Below, in pieces: positions 20,741 to 29,400 of a stretch of 64,000 nucleotides of DNA (the stretch's first letter is position 1; the number at the start of each line of letters is the position of its first letter). The DNA lies in assembly GCF_004571195.1 (NCBI RefSeq), contig NZ_CP038271.1, forward strand, positions 851,001-915,000, written 5' to 3'. The translations under genes were made by a program, and so were the position numbers. The DNA is from Legionella geestiana (GTDB lineage Bacteria; Pseudomonadota; Gammaproteobacteria; Legionellales; Legionellaceae). Below the pieces are notes generated by a model. The model did no database searches and was not told the origin of the DNA. It saw nothing but the letters and a program-made list of their open reading frames with translations.

Positions 20741-21042
20741 AGATACTGAATGATACCAAAGCGGCACGCGCAAGCCTTGCCATGGCTGTTTTCCTGAGTC
20801 TTGCGGCAAACCCTGCCAGTGCGGACACGTCCGATGTACAACAGGAAAAGTGCTATGGAATCTCGCGCGCCGGAATGAACGACTGCGCTACCGCCACTGC
20901 TTCCTGCGCAGGCTCAGCCACTCGCGACAACCAGCCTGACGCGTTTATTTTTCTGCCCAAAGGCCTTTGTACCCGCATTACAGGTGCCAGTCTGACTGCC
21001 GGGACCTCTCCCGCTTCCACCGATAACAAACCCACGGAGTAA
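20737..21042 (+). CDS. bufA1: Second bufferin precursor, DUF2282 (BufA1-like)
   Basis: A 101-residue exported protein, signal peptide to about residue 29 (NPASA-DT). The core carries the four-cysteine DUF2282 pattern: EKCYGISRAGMNDC, ASCAGSATRDNQ and PKGLCTRITGASL. This differs from the upstream CKG-type precursor, so one BufB/BufC pair appears to serve two substrates. The ATG at 20737 overlaps the bufC stop by 4 nt. The longer reading frame upstream runs inside bufC and is not used. It is followed 4 nt later by yceI. Confidence 0.88.
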   Translation: MKILNDTKAARASLAMAVFLSLAANPASADTSDVQQEKCYGISRAGMNDCATATASCAGSATRDNQPDAFIFLPKGLCTRITGASLTAGTSPASTDNKPTE

Positions 21043-21046
21043 TATC

Positions 21047-21655
21047 ATGCGCCTTCGACACCTTCTTGCAGCGTTTATCCTGCTGTTTCAGGGAGCTTCG
21101 CTTCAGGCGGCTCCTCATACCCTTGCACTCGATGACACGCATTCGTATGTACTCTGGCGCATCGAACACCTTGGTTTTTCGACGCAGTCCGGTAAGTGGT
21201 ATGCAAAGGGCACACTGGTGCTGGACCGGGAAAATCCGCAAAAATCGAGCGTTGATGTCAGTATTGACATTAAAAACATTGTCACCGGTATCCCGCAGCT
21301 CGATGAACACCTGATGGGGCCGATGTTTTTTGATGTTAAAAAATACCCGAAAGCCACCTTCAAGAGCACCAGGGTGCATGTACTGGATGATAAAAGGGCC
21401 GAAGTTGATGGCATTCTGACGCTGCGCGGAGTCAGCAAACCAGTAACCCTGCATGTCACCATGAACCGTGTCGGCAAAAATCCCATCAACGATAAAATGA
21501 CCGTAGGATTCAGTGCCACCGCCACCATTAAGCGTTCGGATTTTGGCATGAATGCGCTGGTGCCTAATCTCGGGGATACGGTTCAGCTTGAAATTGGGGT
21601 TGAAGCCTCACCGATTGAAGCCGGAGCTGCAGATGCATCTGAAAAATCGTCCTGA
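21047..21655 (+). CDS. YceI-family periplasmic lipocalin-like protein (first copy)
   Basis: 202 residues with a signal peptide (RLRHLLAAFILLFQGASLQA). The YceI fold motifs include HSYVLWRIEHLGFS, the F-D-x-x-K-Y-P block (FFDVKKYPKATFKS) and GILTLRGVSKPVTLHV. YceI proteins bind isoprenoid-type ligands in the periplasm and often neighbour cytochrome b561. It is 4 nt from the second precursor and overlaps the cytochrome gene by 23 nt. Placement in the bufferin operon suggests a redox or copper-homeostasis role (inference). Confidence 0.88.
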   Translation: MRLRHLLAAFILLFQGASLQAAPHTLALDDTHSYVLWRIEHLGFSTQSGKWYAKGTLVLDRENPQKSSVDVSIDIKNIVTGIPQLDEHLMGPMFFDVKKYPKATFKSTRVHVLDDKRAEVDGILTLRGVSKPVTLHVTMNRVGKNPINDKMTVGFSATATIKRSDFGMNALVPNLGDTVQLEIGVEASPIEAGAADASEKSS

Positions 21656-22169
21656 CCGTTTTGGTGCCATTGCCATCAGCCTGCACTGGCTGATGGCAAT
21701 ACTTATCATCGGGCTTCTGGCGCTTGGCCTTTATATGACCCGCCTGCCCGTAAGCCTTGAGAAACTGCGCTTTTATGGCTGGCACAAGGAATTTGGTTTG
21801 CTGGTTATAGGACTTGTCGTGCTGCGTTTTCTCTGGCGCATGCTGAATGTTCAACCAAAGCTTGAACTGCCGCGTCTCGAGGAATTTGCCGCCCGCGCCG
21901 TTCACTGGCTCCTTTACATACTGATGGTGGCCATGCCGCTCAGCGGCTGGATGATGTCTTCCGCGGCCGGGGTGCCGGTTTCCTTTTTTGGGCTTTTCGT
22001 GCTGCCGAACCCCGTCATGGCGAATGAGATGCTGCGCGTGCGCCTGCAGTTTGTTCATCTCTGTATCGGCTACAGCCTCATCGCCCTCATCTCACTGCAC
22101 ATCCTTGCCGCACTTAAACACCATTTTATTAATCGAGACCGAATTTTAAGGAGAATGCTGCCATGGTAA
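21633..22169 (+). CDS. Cytochrome b561-family di-heme membrane protein
   Basis: A 178-residue inner-membrane protein with four transmembrane helices. Heme-ligand histidines fit SLHWLMAILIIG, YGWHKEFGLL, AVHWLLYIL and FVHLCIGYSL. Such proteins move electrons between quinol and periplasmic acceptors. The chosen ATG (21633) gives MHLKNRPDRFGAIAI, the usual family N-terminus, and overlaps yceI. It is flanked by two yceI genes, a common arrangement. Confidence 0.9.
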   Translation: MHLKNRPDRFGAIAISLHWLMAILIIGLLALGLYMTRLPVSLEKLRFYGWHKEFGLLVIGLVVLRFLWRMLNVQPKLELPRLEEFAARAVHWLLYILMVAMPLSGWMMSSAAGVPVSFFGLFVLPNPVMANEMLRVRLQFVHLCIGYSLIALISLHILAALKHHFINRDRILRRMLPW

Positions 22170-22762
22170 ATACCCTGTTGCGAAAGACCCTCTTCGTCGC
22201 TCTAATGGTTGTCGGCAGCTGCGTGCGCGCCGAACCAGGCGCATGGAAAATAATACCGGAACAAAGCTCCCTGAGTTTTACCGCTACACAAAACGGTGCG
22301 CCTGTGGGCGGCGCATTCAAACACTTTAATGGCGAAATTTTTGTTGACCCCGACAACTACAAGGCAAGCCGTATTCACATCGTGGTCGATATGAAATCCG
22401 TGAGTACAACGTATACAGAGCTTGCAAGCACACTGATGAGCGCGCCGTGGTTTGACAGCGTGCAGTTTGGCACCGCAGAATTTACTGCTGAATCGTTCAA
22501 ATCACTCGGCGAGAACCGCTGGCAGGCCATGGGAACAGTCAAAATCCGCAACATCAGCGCCCCGGTCACGCTGACATTTACCACGTCACAGCCAGATGCG
22601 GATACCGGCAGGGTTGAAGGCGACACCACCCTGCAGCGAACCCGCTTTGGCGTAGGCCAGGGGGAGTGGGCCAGCACGAAAGAGGTGGCAGACAACGTTC
22701 ATGTGCACTTTATCGTGGTGGCGAAAAAGACAGCGTCTCAGGCCGCCTCACCGAGTCGATAA
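22163..22762 (+). CDS. YceI-family periplasmic protein (second copy)
   Basis: 199 residues with a signal peptide ending near VRA-EP. YceI pattern: IIPEQSSLSFTATQNGAPVG, WFDSVQFGTAEFTAESF, GTVKIRNISAPVTLTF and TRFGVGQGEWAS. It is distinct from the first copy, with a longer substrate loop. A Shine-Dalgarno (AAGGAG) precedes ATG 22163, which overlaps the cytochrome stop by 7 nt. It is the last gene of the operon; its end overlaps the convergent permease by 25 nt. Confidence 0.88.
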   Translation: MVNTLLRKTLFVALMVVGSCVRAEPGAWKIIPEQSSLSFTATQNGAPVGGAFKHFNGEIFVDPDNYKASRIHIVVDMKSVSTTYTELASTLMSAPWFDSVQFGTAEFTAESFKSLGENRWQAMGTVKIRNISAPVTLTFTTSQPDADTGRVEGDTTLQRTRFGVGQGEWASTKEVADNVHVHFIVVAKKTASQAASPSR

Positions 22763-24315
22763 TCCTCAAAGGCCTCAGCCGTATCAGCAGCGCGGTACTT
22801 CACTGCCATCACCAGAATGACCGCGCTGAAAATTCCAATGACGAGAAAATCCCAGCCAAAAGGAATCACATTAAGCCCGCCAAATGCTCCAAGCCTGCTG
22901 ATGAGTACCAGCCCGCCAAGCCATGGTGCTATCCATATTGCAGAACGCATGCCGTAGTCGGTGCCACAGAGCCTTCCTCGCAATGCAGCGAACATGAAAA
23001 AAGCGAACCCGATGAGGATGGCGATACCAAGCTTCCAGAGGGTTTCCCACCCCGTCCAGTAACAGATAAGGTTGCAGAAGTAAAAGGCGAGCAGACACAC
23101 AAGGGTTGCCGCCGGCAGGCGAAACGGGCGAGGATGGTGGGGCAGGTCCTTACGCAGGCATAAAAGTGCCACCGGCCCCATGCCGTAGGAAATTACCATT
23201 CCAGAAACCAGAAAACCCACCATCGCCTGCCAGCCGGGAAGAGGCAGAAAAAGAAACATGCCCACGACAAAATTAACGGCTACGGCCACCATTGGAAAGC
23301 CCTGATGATTAATGCGGGTAATGCGCTCTGGCAGAAACCCGAGTTTACTCATGGCATACAGAATACGGGCTGTAGAGGTTACATAAATAAGCCCGGCTCC
23401 CAGTGGAGAAATAGCCGCATCCACATACAAAAGGCGCAGGAGCCAGTAAATACCAAGGCCTGCGGCAAGTCCGGCGAATGGCCCGACATCGCCATTAAAA
23501 TGGACATTCTCCCATCCATCCGCCAGCAGAGCCGGGTCGAGAGCCGCGATAAACGCGACCTGCAGCCCAAGGTAGAGCAGCAGGCAGCCGACAACAGAAC
23601 CCACAATGGCAAGCGGCACGCCACGTCGCGCATTTTGCGCTTCACCGGCAAGCTCCACCCCATGCTTAAACCCGGTAAACGCAAAGGCAATACCTCCAGA
23701 TGCGACTGCCGTAAGAATCGCCTGCCAGCCAGTCATGGTAGTCACATGCGAAAGCCCGATAAAGTTCTCGGGGTGAAAGCTCGCATGCAGCAGGGCACCG
23801 ACAGCCACAACAATCACCACCGTTTTGAAAAGGAACAGTAAAAAGTTAAATCCCACAAGGCCGCGAAAACTCGCAACATTAAGGATACAGAGCGAGAGCA
23901 TCAGGATAATCGCCCAGAGATAGCCAAAAGCTGTCAGTACGGGTACGCCACTCTCAAGAGAGGTGAGCGATGGAAACAGCGTGGAGGCATACTGCAGCAC
24001 GGCCTGCACCTCAATGGGGGCCATGGTGACCGCAGAAAGCCAGGCAATCCAGCTCAACGTAAAACTCGCCATCGCGCCATGGCTCAGCTGCGGAATCTGT
24101 GCCGTTCCGCCTGCCACCGGAAAAAGAACGGACAATTCTGCAAAGGTGAAGGCAATCACCGCCGTGGCGATACCGCCAATCAACCAGGCTATGAGCGCGC
24201 CGGCACCTGCGATTTTAGCGGCGTACAACGGCGCGAACAACCAGGCGGAACCCAGCATGCCGTTGATACTGAGCATTAAGAGGTGCATGGGAGTAAAACG
24301 CCGGTGCAATTTCAT
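22738..24315 (-). CDS. APC-superfamily amino-acid permease
   Basis: 525 residues with about 12 to 14 hydrophobic helices. The N-terminal helix 1 region is MLSINGMLGSAWLFAP (the unwound GxG-type segment of APC transporters), followed by GALIAWLIGG and FPVAGGTAQIPQ. The later GFKHGVELAGEAQNARRGVP segment is typical of APC helix 6 and the following loop. Substrate is not predictable; probably amino acids or polyamines. Single gene, convergent with the bufferin operon and divergent from the HPr gene. Confidence 0.85.
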   Translation of the reverse strand: MKLHRRFTPMHLLMLSINGMLGSAWLFAPLYAAKIAGAGALIAWLIGGIATAVIAFTFAELSVLFPVAGGTAQIPQLSHGAMASFTLSWIAWLSAVTMAPIEVQAVLQYASTLFPSLTSLESGVPVLTAFGYLWAIILMLSLCILNVASFRGLVGFNFLLFLFKTVVIVVAVGALLHASFHPENFIGLSHVTTMTGWQAILTAVASGGIAFAFTGFKHGVELAGEAQNARRGVPLAIVGSVVGCLLLYLGLQVAFIAALDPALLADGWENVHFNGDVGPFAGLAAGLGIYWLLRLLYVDAAISPLGAGLIYVTSTARILYAMSKLGFLPERITRINHQGFPMVAVAVNFVVGMFLFLPLPGWQAMVGFLVSGMVISYGMGPVALLCLRKDLPHHPRPFRLPAATLVCLLAFYFCNLICYWTGWETLWKLGIAILIGFAFFMFAALRGRLCGTDYGMRSAIWIAPWLGGLVLISRLGAFGGLNVIPFGWDFLVIGIFSAVILVMAVKYRAADTAEAFEDYRLGEAA

Positions 24316-24444
24316 GAAGCTCTCCGTCCATTGTTGTCAAGAAAAAGTAAAGCTTCCTTTTTCACACTAGCGCATCCACCAGTGCCTGTCTATAATGGGC
24401 AAGCCCTGCCGGTTATACCGCGCATCACTCTGCAGGAAGTATTC

Positions 24445-24714
24445 ATGATTCAAGTTACCGTTACACTCATTAACGTTCTCGGCCTGCATGCAAGGGCCTC
24501 GGCAAAATTTGTAGCAACTGCCGCGCGCTTTCAGAGCAGCATCGAAATCCGCCGCGGCAGTCAGTGCGTGAACGGCAAAAGCATCATGGGCGTAATGATG
24601 CTCGCAGCCCCCTGCGGCAGTGAGCTGCTGCTTGAAATCGAAGGGCCTGATGAGGAAGCGATGGAAAAAGCCATCGTAGCACTGATTAACAACCGCTTTG
24701 GCGAAGCTGAATAG
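24445..24714 (+). CDS. HPr-like phosphocarrier protein (PTS/NPr type)
   Basis: An 89-residue HPr-fold protein. The phosphorylation site is His15 in NVLGLHARASAKF, and the regulatory-type Ser46 lies in NGKSIMGVMML. ATG 24445 follows CAGGAAGTATTC; the longer upstream frame is not HPr-like. In many gammaproteobacteria an NPr gene follows rpoN-hpf; here it is about 6 kb downstream, separated by the bufferin operon and the permease. No ptsN or rapZ is seen. The stop codon coincides with the tip of a MITE-like repeat. Confidence 0.88.
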   Translation: MIQVTVTLINVLGLHARASAKFVATAARFQSSIEIRRGSQCVNGKSIMGVMMLAAPCGSELLLEIEGPDEEAMEKAIVALINNRFGEAE

Positions 24715-24800
24715 GGCGTGTCCTCATTTCATGATGTGAAGCGAAAATGCCCCTCAAAGCTCCGCGTTTGCAGCTATATTATGGAATGAGGACACGCCCT
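24713..24800. repeat. 88-bp MITE-like element with 16-bp inverted ends
   Basis: AGGGCGTGTCCTCATT (24713-24728) is mirrored perfectly by AATGAGGACACGCCCT (24785-24800). The interior is non-coding. Its first two bases form the end of the HPr stop codon TAG. Related copies: 11123, 26262, 35359 and 35751. The ends resemble those of IS5-type elements, but the parent IS is not in this window. Confidence 0.85.
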
Positions 24801-24803
24801 GGT

Positions 24804-24827
24804 AAAACCGGGGTGGTTACACCCCGG
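24804..24827 (-). terminator. Intrinsic terminator of the leftward gene 24833-25396
   Basis: On the minus strand, CCGGGGTG-TAAC-CACCCCGG is followed by TTTT, 6 nt after that gene's stop codon. Canonical stem and short U-run. Confidence 0.75.
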
Positions 24828-24832
24828 CAGGC

Positions 24833-25396
24833 TTATTGACGGTGCAGTGTGCATTCAAGGTCTGCCGCTTCGTCAGCAGGCGCGAGTCCCGGCAGCGTAA
24901 GGGTATAACCTCGTATGTTTAATGCCTCTTTTTCAAGGGCAAACGTAAAGTGATTAACACCGAGGTCAAAAGCCGTGCTTTCATGACTGTATGGTTCGCC
25001 ATTTTCCTTGCTGAGCGCTACATTTCTAAACACAATCCGGGTCATGTCAGCATTCCACTCAACCGCAGTATGGTTTACCACACTCTGGTAAGTGTCGGTC
25101 GTGGCACGGGTATCAAGCTTGCCTATTCCATATTCCACCCCGTCAATACGCAGATAGCTGGCTGTATTAACAAGTGCTAAATCGAGGGGAAAGCGAAATC
25201 CCATATACGCACAAAAGCCCGTCCAGTTACCGGAGAAATCGGTGAAGTCCCCTCTGGCGGCCTGTGAGGGTGCCGCTTTATGCGCCTGCTGCATCGCGCT
25301 TTTCGGAAAAAGCTTTTGCACAATGTCTGACGCAAAAACCGGCGCTGCCACGAGATTGCAGGCCAGCAGAGCGCAAATAATCCGGTTGGTTTTCAT
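24833..25396 (-). CDS. Exported protein of unknown function
   Basis: 187 residues with a signal peptide (TNRIICALLACNLVAAPVFA-SD). The mature part is beta-rich and contains FTDFSGNWTGFCAYMGFRFP, resembling small lipocalin-like or quorum-type secreted proteins of Legionella, but no named family is recognised. Two cysteines (GFCAYM and DLECTLH) could form a disulphide. ATG 25396 follows AGGGAGTCACC. pssA lies 26 nt upstream on the same strand, so the two may be cotranscribed. Confidence 0.65.
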   Translation of the reverse strand: MKTNRIICALLACNLVAAPVFASDIVQKLFPKSAMQQAHKAAPSQAARGDFTDFSGNWTGFCAYMGFRFPLDLALVNTASYLRIDGVEYGIGKLDTRATTDTYQSVVNHTAVEWNADMTRIVFRNVALSKENGEPYSHESTAFDLGVNHFTFALEKEALNIRGYTLTLPGLAPADEAADLECTLHRQ

Positions 25397-25422
25397 GGTG
25401 ACTCCCTGTGGTGATTAAAACA

Positions 25423-26181
25423 TTACAGTTTATTGCCGCGACGGTTTCGCGAACGCGCGGCACGGCGCACGCGCTGGATGGCAACCAGCGTCTGAATGGG
25501 GCCTGACATCGCATACAGACCAAAGCCTGACAGAAGCACAAGTGCTGGATGTGAGGCAATGGCGATAAAGAGAATCACCATTACGAGCACATGCAAAAAG
25601 GGCACTCGCCCGCGAAAATCGACATCCTTGAAACTGTAGTAACGCACATTGCTTACCATGAGAAGTGCAATGAGCACGGCGATAACCGCCACAAACACCG
25701 TAACACCAAATCCCTGAAAATTATTTTCCTGACACACCCACACCAGTGACGCAGTGACTGCGGCTGCCGGCGGGCAGGCAAGCCCCTGAAAATAGCGTTT
25801 ATCAGCGGTTTCAAGCTGCGTATTAAAGCGCGCAAGGCGCAGCGCAACTGCCGCCGTGTATAAAAATGCCACCAGCCAGCCGAGCTTGCCGAGCTGATTG
25901 AGAAACGCACTGTACATCAAGATAGGTGGCGCCACACCAAAGGTCACCATGTCAGACAGGCTGTCATACTGAGCGCCAAACGCGGACTGGGTGTTCGTCA
26001 GGCGCGCGATGCGGCCATCCAGACCATCAGCCACCATGCCGATGAAGATGGCGACAATGGCCGGTTCATACTGCCCCTTAAGCGAGGCGACCAACGAATA
26101 AAACGCGGCGAACAGGCTCGCTGTTGTAAACAGATTGGGCAGAAGATACACGCCGGTATGGCTGTCTCTGGACGGTTTCAC
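25423..26181 (-). CDS. pssA: CDP-diacylglycerol-serine O-phosphatidyltransferase
   Basis: A 252-residue integral membrane enzyme that makes phosphatidylserine from CDP-DAG, the first step to phosphatidylethanolamine. The CDP-alcohol phosphatidyltransferase signature DGxxAR-x8-Gx3Dx3D is complete, seen as DGLDGRIAR then FGAQYDSLSD. Six to eight transmembrane helices. It starts with GTG at 26181 after GGGAG. The basic C-terminus (RRAARSRNRRG) is cytoplasmic. Phosphatidylcholine synthase is a less likely alternative given the NLFTTASLFAAF opening. Confidence 0.85.
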   Translation of the reverse strand: MKPSRDSHTGVYLLPNLFTTASLFAAFYSLVASLKGQYEPAIVAIFIGMVADGLDGRIARLTNTQSAFGAQYDSLSDMVTFGVAPPILMYSAFLNQLGKLGWLVAFLYTAAVALRLARFNTQLETADKRYFQGLACPPAAAVTASLVWVCQENNFQGFGVTVFVAVIAVLIALLMVSNVRYYSFKDVDFRGRVPFLHVLVMVILFIAIASHPALVLLSGFGLYAMSGPIQTLVAIQRVRRAARSRNRRGNKL

Positions 26182-26417
26182 AAAGCGCTCCCACTATTTC
26201 TGTTCAAATTCCCGCGTATCCTACCATGCGAAGCGACAGGCTGTCAGGTATCGGGCATATCAGGGCGTATCCTTCTTTTAGAATGTGGCTCCAGACACGT
26301 TTAATTTTTTGAAAAATGCCCGACCTGCGCTCAATAATGTTTTTTTGAGAACTTAATGGATGAATTGCGTGTTTTACGTTATAATTTTAATCATTTTAGT
26401 TTATCAAGATTCAGTGC
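26182..26417. other. AT-rich promoter region of the giant LRR gene
   Basis: Contains a solo MITE-like end (AGGGCGTATCC at 26262) and, nearer the gene, an AT-rich stretch with TTATAAT around 26380, about 35 nt before the start codon. That TATAAT is a plausible -10 box. No obvious paired regulator site was seen. Confidence 0.4.
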
Positions 26418-29400
26418 ATGCATAAAATAGCCATACGCATTCGCGGCAACGTTTTGGATATAAACCGCGATGAAGTTAACGAGTACTGGCAGCTTGCCAG
26501 ACGCCTGGAGCATGCCTTTGGCATTAATGCGCGCTCTATTGTAAATTTCTATGCAGCGTACTCCTCAGAACCAATAACAGGGGCACTGCCGAAGAATCTC
26601 TTGGGAGAGCTTCGCGCTGGTATCGCCCCATATATTTCAAGCACTGATTCAGACTTCCTGGCCGTTACCCCTCCAAAAAAATTCGATTTATCGCTGACTT
26701 ATGAACAAAAAAGCAGCGAGTCAACCTATTCTCACGAACCACGCGGCAGCTTGAGTGTGGCGAGACTGCTTGCCGGGAAACCCTGCTTTGTAACGCCTCA
26801 TCCACGCAGTCAGATAAAAAAACAACGCATCCTCTTTCATGACTGGTCTGCTGCAGGCTGGAGTGTGAACCGTGCCACACAGGTCACCCGACTTGCCAGT
26901 CAGCTGCTGAAAGAAGGCTATTCCCTCTTTGTGTTTCATGAGAACACGATACAACCGGTCACAAGCGGTAAAACGCTTGTTATGAGGCTCCGGGAAAACT
27001 GCCGCGTCCTGACGGAAGAAACACTGTATCGCGCGGCCGCTAAAATAAAAATTCCACGCGATGAGCTGCATATTCTCGATTATCACGGGCTTAATGCGAT
27101 AATCGACGGAAGCGCTTCTATACAAAAAACACTGGAAACAGGTGACTGGTGGCACAACCTTGAGTCTGATAAACGCCAGGCGCTGGTAAGTGACCTGCAA
27201 AACACTCACCTCCCTTTTGAGGCCATCATCTGCAATACGTTTCCGGACGATATCAGCATGGCCAAAGTGCTGCAGCAATCCCTTCACCTGCCGATAGTCT
27301 GGCGTTTTGGCACGGTTAATCTGGATGCCGGTTTACTGGATGAGCTTATTCATGCGCAAACCGCCACGCGGGACGAGATAGCTTTAAACCGTTCTCATTT
27401 CGAACAGGTAACATCATTAACCCTGCACCCTTGCGGTAAGCGTTTTTTGCTCCCACAAGGCGCTGGCAGGGTTTTGCAGTCCTTCACGGCACTAAAATCG
27501 TTAAGCCTTGAACATGCGGACGGCACCTTTCACTTGAGAGGCGAAATTACGTTCCCACATCTTGAAACACTGAGTGTGTCAGGGTCAGATATCGATAACG
27601 AAACGCTTGAGGAATTACTCAGAAAAACCCCAAACCTCAAGCATCTTGCACTTGAAGGCTGTAATGCCATTAAATGGGAGTCTCTGGACTATTCACTCTT
27701 TGCCAATCTTGAGTCGCTCAACATGGATGGGCACAACAGCCTGAATGATTTGCTGGAGTCTGCGCAAAAACTGAAAACCATCAACCTCTCTCTTGGTAAC
27801 CCCTATAAGACGCTTACACAAGCGCCAGTAAACCTGAGGCAGGTTGAAAATCTGAGCCTGAATGGCGGACCGATTCATGGTAGAGACCTCGAGGATATCC
27901 TCGCATATGCTGAACGCCTCTCCTGCCTCACTTTTGTTGATGCCCCCATTGCGGGATATCTGTTATCAAACCTCCCTTTGCCTTCACTCGAATGCCTTGT
28001 GTTTGAAAGTTTTAGCACCAACTCGAGATATGAATTCAAAGCGATATCCTCTTTACTGATGAACTCCCCAAAGCTGAAAGTACTTGATCTGGGAGGGGCT
28101 AAATTTGGCACTTCAAGGGTGCTGATGAGCGGTTCACTGCCCGCCCTTGAAACACTAAAGCTTTGCCACTCCCCCATCACCAGCGCAAGTCTTCAGGGCT
28201 TGCTGCACAATGCGAAAAACCTGAAATACCTTGATGTCTCTTTCTGCGAAAATATCACAGAGGATTTTTCCTGCAGTGAGCTCCCTGCACTGAAAACACT
28301 GAAACTTGGCTTCACAACTATTAGCAGCCAAAGCCTTCAAGGCTTGCTGCACAATGCCAGAAACCTGAAAGACCTTGATGCCTCTGGCTGCAAAAATATC
28401 ACAGCGGATTTTTCCTGTCCTGAACTCGCTGCACTTGTAAAACTAAATCTTCAAATTTCGTCTATTACCAGCCAAAGCCTTCAAGGCCTGCTGCACAATG
28501 CCAGAAACCTGAAAGACCTTGATGCCTGTGGCTGTAACAATATCACAGCGGATTTTTCCTGCGGTGAGCTCCCTTCACTTGAAGCCCTAAAGCTCCAAGG
28601 CTCATCCATCACCAGCCAAAGTCTTCAGGGCCTGCTGCACAATGCCAGAAACCTGAAAGAGCTTAACGCCTCTTACTGCAAAAATATTACAGAGCATTTT
28701 TCCTGCGGTGAGCTTGCTACCCTTGAAACACTTGAGCTTAGGGGGTTATCCATCACCAGCCAAAGCCTTCAGGGCTTGCTGCACAATGCCAGAAACCTGA
28801 AATACCTTGATGTCTCCAGCTGCAAAAATATAACAGCGGATTTTTCCTGCGGTGAGCTTGCTGCCCTTGAAGCACTTGAGCTTTCGGGGTCATCCATCAC
28901 CAGCCAAAGCCTTCAGGGCCTGCTGCACAATGCCAGAAACCTGAAAGAGCTTAACGCCTCTTACTGCAAAAATATCACAGAGCATTTTTCCTGCGGTGAG
29001 CTTGCTGCCCTTGAAGCACTTAAGCTTTCAGAGTCATTCATCACCAGCCAAAGTCTTCAGGGCCTGCTGCACAATGCCAGAAACCTGAAATACCTTGATG
29101 TCTCTCGGTGCTACAATATCACAGAGGATTTTTCCTGTCCTGAACTCGCTGCACTTGAAACCCTAAAGCTCTATAACTTATCCATCACCAGCCAAAGCCT
29201 TCAGGGCTTGCTGCACAATGCCAAAAATCTGAAAGAGCTTGATGTCTCTGGCTGCAAAAGTATCTCAGTGGATTTTTCCTGCGGAGAGCTTGCTGCCCTT
29301 GAAAGACTTAAGCTTTCGGAGTCATCCATCACCAGCCAAAGCCTTCAGGGCCTGCTGCACAATGCCAGAAACCTGAAATACCTTGATGTCTCTGACTGCA

